Source: Clostridiales bacterium UBA3953
GTDB lineage: Bacteria > Bacillota > Clostridia > Oscillospirales > CAG-272
DNA: 8,246 bases
Reading direction: 5' to 3'
Assembly (NCBI GenBank): GCA_002385415.1
Contig: DGDL01000060.1
Location: forward strand, 1-8,246
Shown here: piece by piece, positions 1 through 6,478 of the stretch
Layout of the letters: each line of letters starts with the position of its first letter
Numbering within the stretch: the stretch's first letter is position 1
Notes under the pieces: generated by a model
Seen by the model: only the letters and a program-made list of their open reading frames with translations
Databases searched by the model: none
Told to the model about the DNA's origin: nothing
Program-made: the position numbers and the translations under genes

Positions 1-19
1 AGATGTGTATAAGAGACAG
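1..19. other. Tn5 mosaic-end / Nextera adapter (artefact)
   Basis: The first 19 bases read AGATGTGTATAAGAGACAG, which is the Tn5 transposase mosaic end used in Nextera/tagmentation libraries, matched at every position. It sits at the very edge of the window and interrupts the methyltransferase gene between a conserved Glu codon (20-22) and the rest of its C-terminus. It should be treated as untrimmed adapter, not genome sequence. Any reading frame that crosses it, such as the plus-strand frame beginning at base 5, is an artefact. Confidence 0.97.
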
Positions 20-1366
20 CTCCACATGCGCCGTATTTGGGAACATATCCACACAGCACACTCTCTCCACCTTGTAGCCTCTCTCCTGCATTACAGCCAC
101 ATCTCTTGCAAGCGTTCCGGGGTTGCAGGAGACATAGACAATCCGCTCCACGCCAAAATCAATGATTTTAATCAAAGCCTTTGGATGGATTCCATCCCGC
201 GGGGGATCCAAAACTATCAGATCGGGCTTGTCTGTGATTTCGTCCAAAACACAAAGGACATCGCCTGCGATATATTCACAATTGTCGAGACCATTTAAGG
301 CGGCATTCTCTGTTGCGGCAGCGACAGCTTCTTCCACAATTTCAATCCCAACAACTTTTTTCGCCTGATGAGCCAAAATCTGGCCGATTGTTCCCGTTCC
401 GCAGTATAAATCAAAAATCAGCTTGTCCTTGGCGTCGCCGACAAATTCCCGTACAGTGCTGTATAGCACTTCCGCTGCGAGTGAATTGGTCTGGAAGAAT
501 GAAAATGCCGATATTTTGAATTTCAGCCCAAGCAGCTCTTCATAAAAATAATCTTTGCCGTATAAAATGTCGGTTCTGTCGCTTTGCACAACATCAGCCT
601 TGCTGTCGTTATATGTGTGAAGAATCCCCGCTATGCCGCCATCCATCTCAAGCTTCAATATTCTGACGGCATATTCTTCCATAACCGCAGTTTCCGGCTC
701 ATCGTATTCCCACTGGCTCGAGGTTACCAAATTAACCAGTATCTCACCTGTTTTGGCAGCTTTTCGAATAACCAAATGCCTTAAATAGCCATTATGTGTC
801 TGCTTTTTATAGTGGCTTATGCCCAGCTTTGCGAAATAGTCCAAAGTACAGGCAAGTATCCTGTTGTAATCTGTGTCCACAATTTGACATCTGTCGGTTG
901 TTATTATATCATAATGGCTCCCTTTCTTGTGCAAACCCAAGGTAAGGGGGCCGTCTTTTATTTGGTCGCCAAAAGAAAACTCCATTTTGCTGCGGTATCC
1001 CCATTGCCCGGGGCTTCTTTTTATGCCTTCAAACCGATAGCCGGGACAAACTGCGTCAAGCAAAGATTTAACCTGCTCTTCTTTAAATTTAAGCTGGGTC
1101 TCATAAGCCATTGTCTGGTATGCGCAACCACCGCAAGGGCCAAAATGAACACACTTCGGCTCCTCTGTTTCAAGAGGCGACTTTGACAATACTTCTACCA
1201 GTCTGCCCTCATAGTTGCCTTTACGTGCTTTACTTATAATAAAACTGATTTTTTGGCCGGGCAAAGTGTTTTTCACTGTTATGTTTTGACCATCTATTAC
1301 AGCAATTCCCTTGTTGGGAAAATCCACTCTTACAACTTCGCCGACGCACCGAGTTCCTTTCTTCAT
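20..1366 (-). CDS. rlmD: 23S rRNA (uracil-5-)-methyltransferase, RlmD/TrmA family, 3' end missing
   Basis: This SAM-dependent enzyme methylates C5 of a uracil in 23S rRNA; Gram-positive relatives (RlmCD) may modify two sites. The minus-strand frame is open from ATG 1366 to the window edge and gives 449 genuine residues. An N-terminal TRAM-like RNA-binding region (about 1-55) is followed by a [4Fe-4S] cluster set C72, C78, C81 (CVHFGPCGGC) and C160 (TDRCQ), spaced as in E. coli RlmD. The SAM-binding motif FDLYCGTGTIG lies near residues 318-328, DPPR starts at D387, the catalytic Cys is C414 (SCNP), and the catalytic-base Glu is E449 (HVE), the last codon before the adapter. Family members are about 450-460 aa, so only a few residues are lost. 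AAAGGAG at 1374-1380, 7 nt upstream, supports the start. It lies downstream of xth on the same strand but has its own promoter. The family is certain; the exact target uridine (U1939, U747 or both) cannot be decided from sequence. Confidence 0.95.
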
Positions 1367-1373
1367 GCAACAG

Positions 1374-1413
1374 CTCCTTTTCTGCGCTTGATATTAGTAG
1401 CAATATTATAACA
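1374..1413 (-). promoter_or_regulatory. rlmD extended -10 promoter and ribosome binding site
   Basis: On the minus strand, TATAAT (1405-1410) is preceded by TGT (1411-1413), making an extended -10 element TGTTATAAT; no good -35 hexamer lies at 16-18 bp. The predicted RNA start is near 1398. AAAGGAG follows at 1374-1380. The promoter lies wholly in the 67-bp gap after the xth stop, and no terminator is visible in that gap, so read-through from xth is also likely. Confidence 0.65.
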
Positions 1414-1433
1414 CAAATGACGCATTATGTAGC

Positions 1434-2267
1434 TTAAGCCTGCAGGTCAATTTCCAGTAATATCGGAGTGTGGTCTTGTCTTGGGCCCGAATCAATCATT
1501 TCGGATTTCAGCACCCTGTCCGCTATCCTGTTGCTTACCAGCCAATAATCGATTCTCCATCCAGAGTTGTTGATTTTACTTGTTTTAACGAGCTGGGTCC
1601 ACCAGGTATAAGCACCGGCAACATCACCGTGCAAATATCGAAATGTGTCCGTAAAGCCCCTATTTAGCAGGTTTGAAAACCCTTTTCGCTCCTCATCGGT
1701 AAAGCCGGCCGAACCGCGGTTGTTTTCGGGATGAGCCAGGTCGATTTCCCGATGAGCCACGTTAAAATCGCCGGTGGCGACAACATATTTCTCCTTGTCC
1801 AAGCCCTCCAAATAGTCGGCATATTTAATATCCCAAATCTGCCGCTCATCTAAACGACTTAAGTTTTCGCCAGCATTGGGTGTATATACCTGCGTCAGGT
1901 AAAAGCTATCGAACTCAAGTGTAATAATCCTTCCCTCAAAATCCATAGTGCCGGGCGCGCCGATTTTTGGATAGCTCACTTTTGGCTTTAAGCTATTCTT
2001 ATATAAAAACATGGTGCCGGCATAACCTTTTCGCGCCGGTTCTACCGAACAGTTCCACACAATCTCGTATTCCGGGAATATTTCATTTAATATCGCCAGT
2101 TGCTTTTTGGTTGGCCCGCCGCCCGGCAGTTTTGTCTCCTGCAGGGCAAGGGCATCAGGATTTATTTCTTTTATGGTGTCTAAAACTTTACGGCTTAATA
2201 CGGCCCGTGCCGATGCACCGGTCAATGCCGAGTTAAGCGAATCTATGTTCCATGAAATGAATGTCAA
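1434..2267 (-). CDS. xth: exodeoxyribonuclease III / AP endonuclease (ExoIII family)
   Basis: This is a Mg2+-dependent 3'-5' exonuclease and AP endonuclease of base-excision repair, acting in the cytoplasm. The 277-aa product is full length for the family and consists of a single endonuclease/exonuclease/phosphatase fold. Conserved active-site residues are visible: N7 (SWNID), metal-binding E44 (LQETK), Y128 (YTPN), D167 and N169 (GDFN), D240 (GWRIDY), and the D265-H266 pair (QDHTP). The segment after the TWW motif (residues 222-236, TQLVKTSKINNSG) differs from the more usual pattern in which arginines follow the WW, but all catalytic positions are kept. The start is TTG at 2265-2267, not ATG; it is chosen because a perfect AAGGAGG lies 7 nt upstream and no ATG is suitably placed. 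rlmD follows 67 bp downstream, so the two may be partly co-transcribed. Confidence 0.95.
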   Translation of the reverse strand: MTFISWNIDSLNSALTGASARAVLSRKVLDTIKEINPDALALQETKLPGGGPTKKQLAILNEIFPEYEIVWNCSVEPARKGYAGTMFLYKNSLKPKVSYPKIGAPGTMDFEGRIITLEFDSFYLTQVYTPNAGENLSRLDERQIWDIKYADYLEGLDKEKYVVATGDFNVAHREIDLAHPENNRGSAGFTDEERKGFSNLLNRGFTDTFRYLHGDVAGAYTWWTQLVKTSKINNSGWRIDYWLVSNRIADRVLKSEMIDSGPRQDHTPILLEIDLQA

Positions 2268-2274
2268 AATTATT

Positions 2275-2281
2275 CCTCCTT
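2275..2281 (-). promoter_or_regulatory. Shine-Dalgarno site that fixes the xth TTG start
   Basis: The plus strand reads CCTCCTT, so the mRNA has AAGGAGG, 7 nt before the TTG at 2267. This full-strength site is the reason for accepting a TTG start and places it directly before the conserved N-terminal strand (TFISWN). Confidence 0.85.
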
Positions 2282-2328
2282 ATGGCCGAAAAAGCGCCGA
2301 CATAACTTGTGCCTTAAAAACAACTATA

Positions 2329-2337
2329 ATTATAACA
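2329..2337 (-). promoter_or_regulatory. xth extended -10 promoter
   Basis: On the minus strand TGT (2335-2337) precedes TATAAT (2329-2334). The 11-base string TGTGTTATAAT is identical to that at the rlmD promoter. No close match to TTGACA is present at 16-18 bp; the space is occupied by a 15-bp dyad. The predicted RNA start is near 2322, giving a leader of about 55 nt. Confidence 0.65.
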
Positions 2338-2349
2338 CATTTACAGCAC

Positions 2350-2364
2350 ATGCGTAATACGCAT
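2350..2364. promoter_or_regulatory. 15-bp perfect dyad upstream of the xth -10 (possible operator)
   Basis: ATGCGTA-A-TACGCAT is a perfect inverted repeat with 7-base arms and a 1-base centre. It lies where the -35 region of the xth promoter would be, 15 bp upstream of the -10. The sequence shows symmetry and position only; a protein binding there is inferred. It does not match the Firmicutes LexA box. Confidence 0.4.
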
Positions 2365-2517
2365 TTGTACCGTTTACTCGTGTTTTAAATGCCAATAAGT
2401 CGGCATTTTCCCATAGTGCACGTTGCGTGCGTTTTATTTATAAGTGTCTTTCCTTTTAATAGACGGCTTATTGCTCAGATAATGAGTGACACATGCCCTC
2501 TCTATACCGCCGCCTTT

Positions 2518-2533
2518 GTATCGTCATCGATAC
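2518..2533. repeat. small inverted repeat upstream of the alpha-galactosidase promoter
   Basis: GTATCG-TCAT-CGATAC has perfect 6-base arms and a 4-base centre. It is centred about 85 bp upstream of the predicted RNA start near 2611, a possible place for an activator site. Arms this short can occur by chance, and no known operator family was recognised. Confidence 0.25.
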
Positions 2534-2595
2534 TATCATTTTCTAAAAGTTTAGCTTTTTTCTGGCAGCGATTTTTGTTTATTTCAGGAATAACA

Positions 2596-2604
2596 TGCTA
2601 TAAT
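2596..2604 (+). promoter_or_regulatory. alpha-galactosidase extended -10 promoter
   Basis: TGCTATAAT (TG at 2596-2597, TATAAT at 2599-2604) is a perfect extended -10. A weak -35, TTGTTT, lies 18 bp upstream. The predicted RNA start is near 2611, 40 bp before the preferred start codon. Confidence 0.7.
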
Positions 2605-2606
2605 AA

Positions 2607-2621
2607 GAGCTGATGCAGCTC
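2607..2621. promoter_or_regulatory. start-site dyad GAGCTG-ATG-CAGCTC (possible operator)
   Basis: A perfect inverted repeat with 6-base arms and a 3-base centre spans the predicted transcription start (about 2611), the classic position of a repressor operator in sugar-utilisation genes. It could instead be a short hairpin at the 5' end of the mRNA. No regulator gene lies in the window, so the binding protein is unknown. Confidence 0.35.
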
Positions 2622-2635
2622 AATATAGGCGCTTG

Positions 2636-2644
2636 AAAGGGGAG
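2636..2644 (+). promoter_or_regulatory. Shine-Dalgarno site that moves the alpha-galactosidase start to TTG 2651
   Basis: AAAGGGGAG ends 6 nt before TTG 2651, ideal spacing. If translation began at the upstream TTG 2633, this site would lie inside the coding region, and the upstream start would have only a weak AGG before it. The downstream TTG is therefore preferred. Confidence 0.75.
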
Positions 2645-2650
2645 ATACAC

Positions 2651-4759
2651 TTGGTTTTTTCTTTTACACGGGGCCTTTCCATAGTAAGGGACGGAAAACC
2701 AATTATAGAAGGGCTTTCTTTCTGGATTTGTCCGCAGAGTGGAGAACGCACTGTTATACCTTTGATAAATTGCACCGAAAATTGTGCCGAGTTTTCAGAC
2801 GAGGCAAAAACCGTTACCGCAGCTCTACGCATTTCTAAAGAAAACAATGTCGCCGGCTTGCATCTGGAGGTTTCATACTATCCGGTGCTCGGCAACACCA
2901 GAGGGCAAAATCATTTAGATACAGAGCATGCCGCAGGTATTGATATTGAAAAACTCCACTTTGAAAAAGCCATGGTCAACTATATGCGGTGCAACTTTTG
3001 GTGCGGGACAAAAATATGCAGCAGTCTTTCTGAAATACCGCAGCGCACCCAGGCAATGCTTATAAAACTACATAGCGGAGAGTATATGTATCTTCTCACC
3101 GCCTGTGGCGACGACTTCAAAAGCAATATTGAAGGCAATGAATCCGGCTGCAGTTTGTTTGTTTACAGCCATTATCCGCAAAACCGCTGCAGTACTTGCG
3201 CTTTGATTTTTGCGTTTGGAAATGACCCGTATATACTCCCGACCTTAGCAACTGAATATGGTCTGCGTGTTATGAATAAGCCCGGCAGGCCGCGCCGCGA
3301 ACGCAGATTTCCGGAAATATTCGAATATCTCGGCTGGTGCAGCTGGGATGCTTTTCAAATGGATGTAAGCCACGAGGGTTTGGCTGCAAAGGCGCAGGAA
3401 TTTAAAGATAAAGGAATACCTGTTCGCTGGATGCTTATTGACGATATGTGGGCAGAATGTCCGAACAACAACCTTGCAACTATGCATTCAAGAGAGCTGC
3501 GCCAATTCGAGGGTGACCCGCAGCGATTCCCGGGCGGTATGAGGGCGGCTATTTCCGAGCTTAAAGAGAAATTCGGAATGAAAGTTGGTGTCTGGCATCC
3601 CACAACCGGCTATTGGAACGGAATCGACCCTGACGGCGCTATCGCTGAAAAGCATCGAGATTTGCTCGCTGTCGCGCTCAACGGCAAACTGATTCCCGAC
3701 CCTTCGTTTGAAAAATCCTTTAAGTATTACTATCTCTTTCACAGCTTTTTGCGCGAGTGCGGAGCCGACTTCGTCAAGGTGGACAACCAGTCTTTTATAA
3801 ATGAACACTACAGCCGCCTTATCCCCATCGGGCAGGCAGCCCGCAACCTGCATCAGGCAATCGAGGCTTCGGCAGGAGTGAATTTTGACGGCACCATTAT
3901 CAACTGCATGGGGATGGCAATCGAAAATTTCTGGAACCGCCCGCAGAGTTCTGTAATTAGGATCAGCGGCGACTTTTTGCCGGAAAACCGCAAATGGTTT
4001 ATCCAGCACTTAATCCAGTGCAGCTACAACGCCTTTGTATACGGCAGCCTTTATACCGGCGACTGGGACATGTGGTGGTCTGATGACGGGCAGGCGACCA
4101 AAAATGCGGTACTGCGCGCTATGAGCGGCGGTCCGGTTTATATGAGCGATAAACTTGGCAGAAGTGTCGGTGAAAAAATCCTGCCTATTGTTTACAAAGA
4201 CGGCCGCATTATCCGGTTGAAGCAGCCGGCAATTCCGTCGGCGGACTGTCTGCTCGAGGATCCTGAACAAAGCGGTAAAATCTATAAAATTTTCAATCGG
4301 GCCGGCAAAGCCGGGTTACTTGCGGCATTCAATCTTGATGAAAAAGAAAGCGCGGTTTACGGAACCGTTTCGGCTTCAGATGTGTATGGGTTGGGCAAAG
4401 GCCGGTATGTATTGTTTGATTATTTTGCAAAAGCGGCGACAATATTGGAAGAGGGTGAAGAGTATCCGCTCACCCTCAAAGATTACGACGACTTCCGGCT
4501 CTTCTTCCTGCTGCCGCTTGACGGCGATATTGTGCCTGTTGGTCTTTTGGATAAATACATATCGCCTGCCACCTTTGAGGTTATGGCGCCGGGCAAATGG
4601 CTGGTACATGAGGGCGGAACCTTCTGTATCTTTTCGGCGGCCAACCCTCCTGCCGTTTTGCTAAATGGAAAGCCGCTCAAGTCGGAGGCGATTGGAGAAA
4701 TGCTGTTTGCTATCGAGCTGCCGGATCAAAATGGACCCATTTTCCTTGAGCTGGACTAA
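2651..4759 (+). CDS. Sip1/raffinose-synthase-type GH36 alpha-galactosidase
   Basis: This is a retaining glycoside hydrolase predicted to release alpha-linked galactose from raffinose- or melibiose-like sugars. From TTG 2651 it is 702 aa: an N-terminal beta-rich domain (about 1-220), a (beta/alpha)8 barrel (about 225-500) and a C-terminal beta domain. The barrel opens with LGWCSWD (227-233), followed by LIDDMW (D264, D265) and FVKVDNQ with D378 as probable nucleophile. RISGDF (R437 to D441) fits the R-x-x-x-D acid/base pattern of GH27/GH36 enzymes, 63 residues on. DWDMWWS and SGGPVYMSDKLGR are typical of the raffinose synthase/Sip1 family (PF05691). Plant members include transferases, whereas characterised archaeal and bacterial members hydrolyse, so hydrolysis is more likely. 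There is no signal peptide or membrane segment, so it is cytoplasmic and needs sugar import by genes not seen here. It appears monocistronic. Family assignment is firm; substrate is inferred. Confidence 0.88.
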   Translation: MVFSFTRGLSIVRDGKPIIEGLSFWICPQSGERTVIPLINCTENCAEFSDEAKTVTAALRISKENNVAGLHLEVSYYPVLGNTRGQNHLDTEHAAGIDIEKLHFEKAMVNYMRCNFWCGTKICSSLSEIPQRTQAMLIKLHSGEYMYLLTACGDDFKSNIEGNESGCSLFVYSHYPQNRCSTCALIFAFGNDPYILPTLATEYGLRVMNKPGRPRRERRFPEIFEYLGWCSWDAFQMDVSHEGLAAKAQEFKDKGIPVRWMLIDDMWAECPNNNLATMHSRELRQFEGDPQRFPGGMRAAISELKEKFGMKVGVWHPTTGYWNGIDPDGAIAEKHRDLLAVALNGKLIPDPSFEKSFKYYYLFHSFLRECGADFVKVDNQSFINEHYSRLIPIGQAARNLHQAIEASAGVNFDGTIINCMGMAIENFWNRPQSSVIRISGDFLPENRKWFIQHLIQCSYNAFVYGSLYTGDWDMWWSDDGQATKNAVLRAMSGGPVYMSDKLGRSVGEKILPIVYKDGRIIRLKQPAIPSADCLLEDPEQSGKIYKIFNRAGKAGLLAAFNLDEKESAVYGTVSASDVYGLGKGRYVLFDYFAKAATILEEGEEYPLTLKDYDDFRLFFLLPLDGDIVPVGLLDKYISPATFEVMAPGKWLVHEGGTFCIFSAANPPAVLLNGKPLKSEAIGEMLFAIELPDQNGPIFLELD

Positions 4760-4828
4760 TTTATGCTGTTTGTTTTATGCTCGCCGTGAGAAATCAGCTG
4801 CCGCAAATCCCTAATATATTTAAAGATA

Positions 4829-4876
4829 AACTGCACCCCTTAGCCGGACAATGCGACCGGTATAAGGGGTGCAGTT
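4829..4876. terminator. long hairpin between convergent genes (probable terminator)
   Basis: A perfect 14-bp inverted repeat (4829-4842 and 4863-4876, core CTGCACCCCTTA) is extended inward by a one-base bulge, a G-U pair and CCGG/CCGG, with a 9-base loop. It lies 70 bp after the alpha-galactosidase stop and 101 bp after the serine hydrolase stop. The T-rich tail is on the minus-strand side (TTTATCTTTAAATA), so it best fits the hydrolase operon; on the plus strand no T-tract follows, and termination of the alpha-galactosidase there is less sure. A 9-base piece of the right arm (GTGCAGTTA, 4869-4877) recurs at 4900-4908. Confidence 0.7.
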
Positions 4877-4976
4877 ACAATGCCCTGTTTAGTAAGCCTG
4901 TGCAGTTAGTTTTATCTAAAAATCAGTCCAAATGCGGCTATATTGTCCCGCGGCATTCTGGAAAAACACCTGCGTT

Positions 4977-6464
4977 TCAATTTTCCCGTTTTCCGACAGC
5001 TTCGCCTATATATGTATCAAGAAAGTCCTCGGCAGTTTTTTTCATTTTCACTTTTACGGTATCACCGTCGAAAACCAGATCAATCCATAAGCGGCCGAAG
5101 TAATCGTCTATAATCTGCACATTCAGTTTTAGATGTTCCCTCGACTTCCAAGCCGCAGATGCCGCGCATTTATAGTAGTTGCCCGGGCAATACACCGATC
5201 CGACCTCTCTTGAATATCCCTCCTCCGGGAAAAGCCCAAACTCATTTTTGCAAAGCCCAAACTGTAGCACTTTGTCTCCCTGTGCGTTTGTATACTCAAA
5301 GCGCCCCACGTCGTCACCGAAACACAGGCGCAGCTTTTTTATGCCCATTGGATTTTCCTCGAGCGTATACCAGCGACCGTCAATATCTTTCTCGATGTCG
5401 CTGTGCATATCACCGTCTTCAGATGCTAAAACAAGCGAGTTTGCGTAATCGAGCAGCTCTTTATGTGCATCCGGATTTTCAGGCAAAGAGTAGCTGCCGT
5501 TTGTATCGGGCATTTTTGCCCTGCGCGCGACTTTTTCAAAGAACGAGCCAATAATAAGTTCACCTGCAAAGTCTATGCCCTGGTTGTCACCGTTATATAC
5601 CATTATAATGTCGCTGTGCGGTATGCAGAGCGCAAACTGGCAGCCCATGCCGTTAAAAAGGAAACTGTCATCGTAGCTTTTCCAAATCTGATAGCCATAA
5701 CCCTGACCTGAAAATCCGGATCTGGCGGGATGGGTCTCAATCAGCTTGCTCGTTGCAGTCCGTACATATTCGGAGTCAAGCAGCTGCTCACCATCCCAGC
5801 TTCCGCCATTAAGCATGAAGCGGGCTGTCAGCAGCAAATCCCGCGGCTTTGCAAGCAGCGCCGAGTCGCCCCAAGAATGGCCGCCCGGACAAAACAGGAA
5901 GCGCGCTTGCTTTGAAACTCCGATTTTGTCAAAGAGCTTTTCACGCAGATAATCGATTAGCTTTTTATTTGTCAACCGCTCGACAAGCGCGCCGAGAATA
6001 AATGAGCCCGAGCTGTCATACATGAATGCGCTTCCGCATGGTGCGCTTGTGGTTGCATGCTGGAAATACTCTTTAACACGGTCGTCACTGCGTGCATAAA
6101 ACCAGCTTCGACCTTTTTTGGGCGTGCTCATCATGAGCATTTGACGAATTGTCTGCGCACCCATATTCGGGTCGGGATTGCCTTCCAGCTCGCTCGGGAA
6201 ATACTTGCCGATTGGGTCGTCAAGCCCGAGCAGCCCATCCTGCATGGCAAATCCAACCGCTATCGCCACAAAGCTTTTGGTTACCGAATACATTCGGTGC
6301 GTTAAATCCGCATGGAAAGGAGGGCGATAATTTTCAAACAGGATCTCGTTTCCGCGTGCGATTATGATATTGTGTGTTGACAGTTTTGCAGCCTCAATTC
6401 CCTGTATCCATTCTTTGATATGGCTGCTGTGGATTCCGGTGCGTTCGGGCGTAGTTTTAATCAT
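4977..6464 (-). CDS. serine hydrolase, beta-lactamase/PBP (class C-like) family with extra C-terminal domain
   Basis: This 495-aa protein has an N-terminal beta-lactamase-family domain (PF00144-type, about 10-320) that should act through an acyl-serine intermediate. The catalytic motif S60-V-T-K63 is clear. The second motif is Y149-D-S151 rather than the YxN of true class C beta-lactamases. The third, usually KTG or HTG, appears to be replaced by NGMGCQ (271-276), as in related esterases and amide hydrolases. Residues from about 345 form a second, probably beta-rich domain (starting near DIDGRWYTLEENPMGIKKL) that I do not recognise. No signal peptide is visible, so a cytoplasmic esterase, amidase or peptidase is more likely than an antibiotic-degrading beta-lactamase. 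ATG 6464 is supported by AGAGGAG 8 nt upstream. It follows the acetyltransferase gene after only 14 bp, and its ribosome binding site overlaps that gene's stop codon. The substrate is unknown. Confidence 0.85.
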   Translation of the reverse strand: MIKTTPERTGIHSSHIKEWIQGIEAAKLSTHNIIIARGNEILFENYRPPFHADLTHRMYSVTKSFVAIAVGFAMQDGLLGLDDPIGKYFPSELEGNPDPNMGAQTIRQMLMMSTPKKGRSWFYARSDDRVKEYFQHATTSAPCGSAFMYDSSGSFILGALVERLTNKKLIDYLREKLFDKIGVSKQARFLFCPGGHSWGDSALLAKPRDLLLTARFMLNGGSWDGEQLLDSEYVRTATSKLIETHPARSGFSGQGYGYQIWKSYDDSFLFNGMGCQFALCIPHSDIIMVYNGDNQGIDFAGELIIGSFFEKVARRAKMPDTNGSYSLPENPDAHKELLDYANSLVLASEDGDMHSDIEKDIDGRWYTLEENPMGIKKLRLCFGDDVGRFEYTNAQGDKVLQFGLCKNEFGLFPEEGYSREVGSVYCPGNYYKCAASAAWKSREHLKLNVQIIDDYFGRLWIDLVFDGDTVKVKMKKTAEDFLDTYIGEAVGKREN

Positions 6465-6478
6465 AGCTCTAACTCCTC

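Larger units (their letters stand above)
2268..2650. other. divergent intergenic control region, xth / alpha-galactosidase
   Basis: This 383-bp gap contains the xth ribosome binding site, promoter and dyad on the left, and the alpha-galactosidase promoter, start-site dyad and ribosome binding site on the right. Between them lie three further small inverted repeats: AAATGCC/GGCATTT (2387-2408, 8-base loop), GCACG-TTG-CGTGC (about 2416-2428) and GTATCG-TCAT-CGATAC (2518-2533). The frames that cross the gap have no ribosome binding site and no recognisable protein content. I see no RNA gene or recognisable riboswitch here. Confidence 0.6.

Noticed and set aside
5..298. Plus-strand reading frame of 97 codons at the left edge
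   Set aside because: It starts inside the adapter and runs antisense to the clearly coding methyltransferase gene.
794..1186. Plus-strand reading frame of 130 codons
   Set aside because: It is an antisense shadow of rlmD, whose minus-strand frame carries the iron-sulphur cluster cysteines in this same stretch.
2329..2343. Possible PerR/Fur box around the AT-rich xth -10 (TATAATTATA)
   Set aside because: One half matches TTATAAT only because it is the -10 element itself; the other half agrees poorly with the consensus.
2387..2408. AAATGCC/GGCATTT hairpin as a terminator
   Set aside because: No gene on either strand ends near it, the stem is short and AT-rich, and no clean T-tract follows on the plus strand.
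2389..2613. Plus-strand reading frame of 74 codons in the xth / alpha-galactosidase gap
   Set aside because: It has no ribosome binding site, runs through the promoter of the next gene and resembles no protein I know.
2651..4759. True raffinose synthase (galactosyltransferase)
   Set aside because: The family name comes from plant enzymes; the protein lacks features I could use to argue for transferase activity, and characterised prokaryotic relatives are hydrolases.
4977..6464. Antibiotic-resistance class C beta-lactamase (AmpC)
   Set aside because: No signal peptide, YDS instead of YxN, no KTG motif and an extra C-terminal domain; only general serine hydrolase membership is supported.
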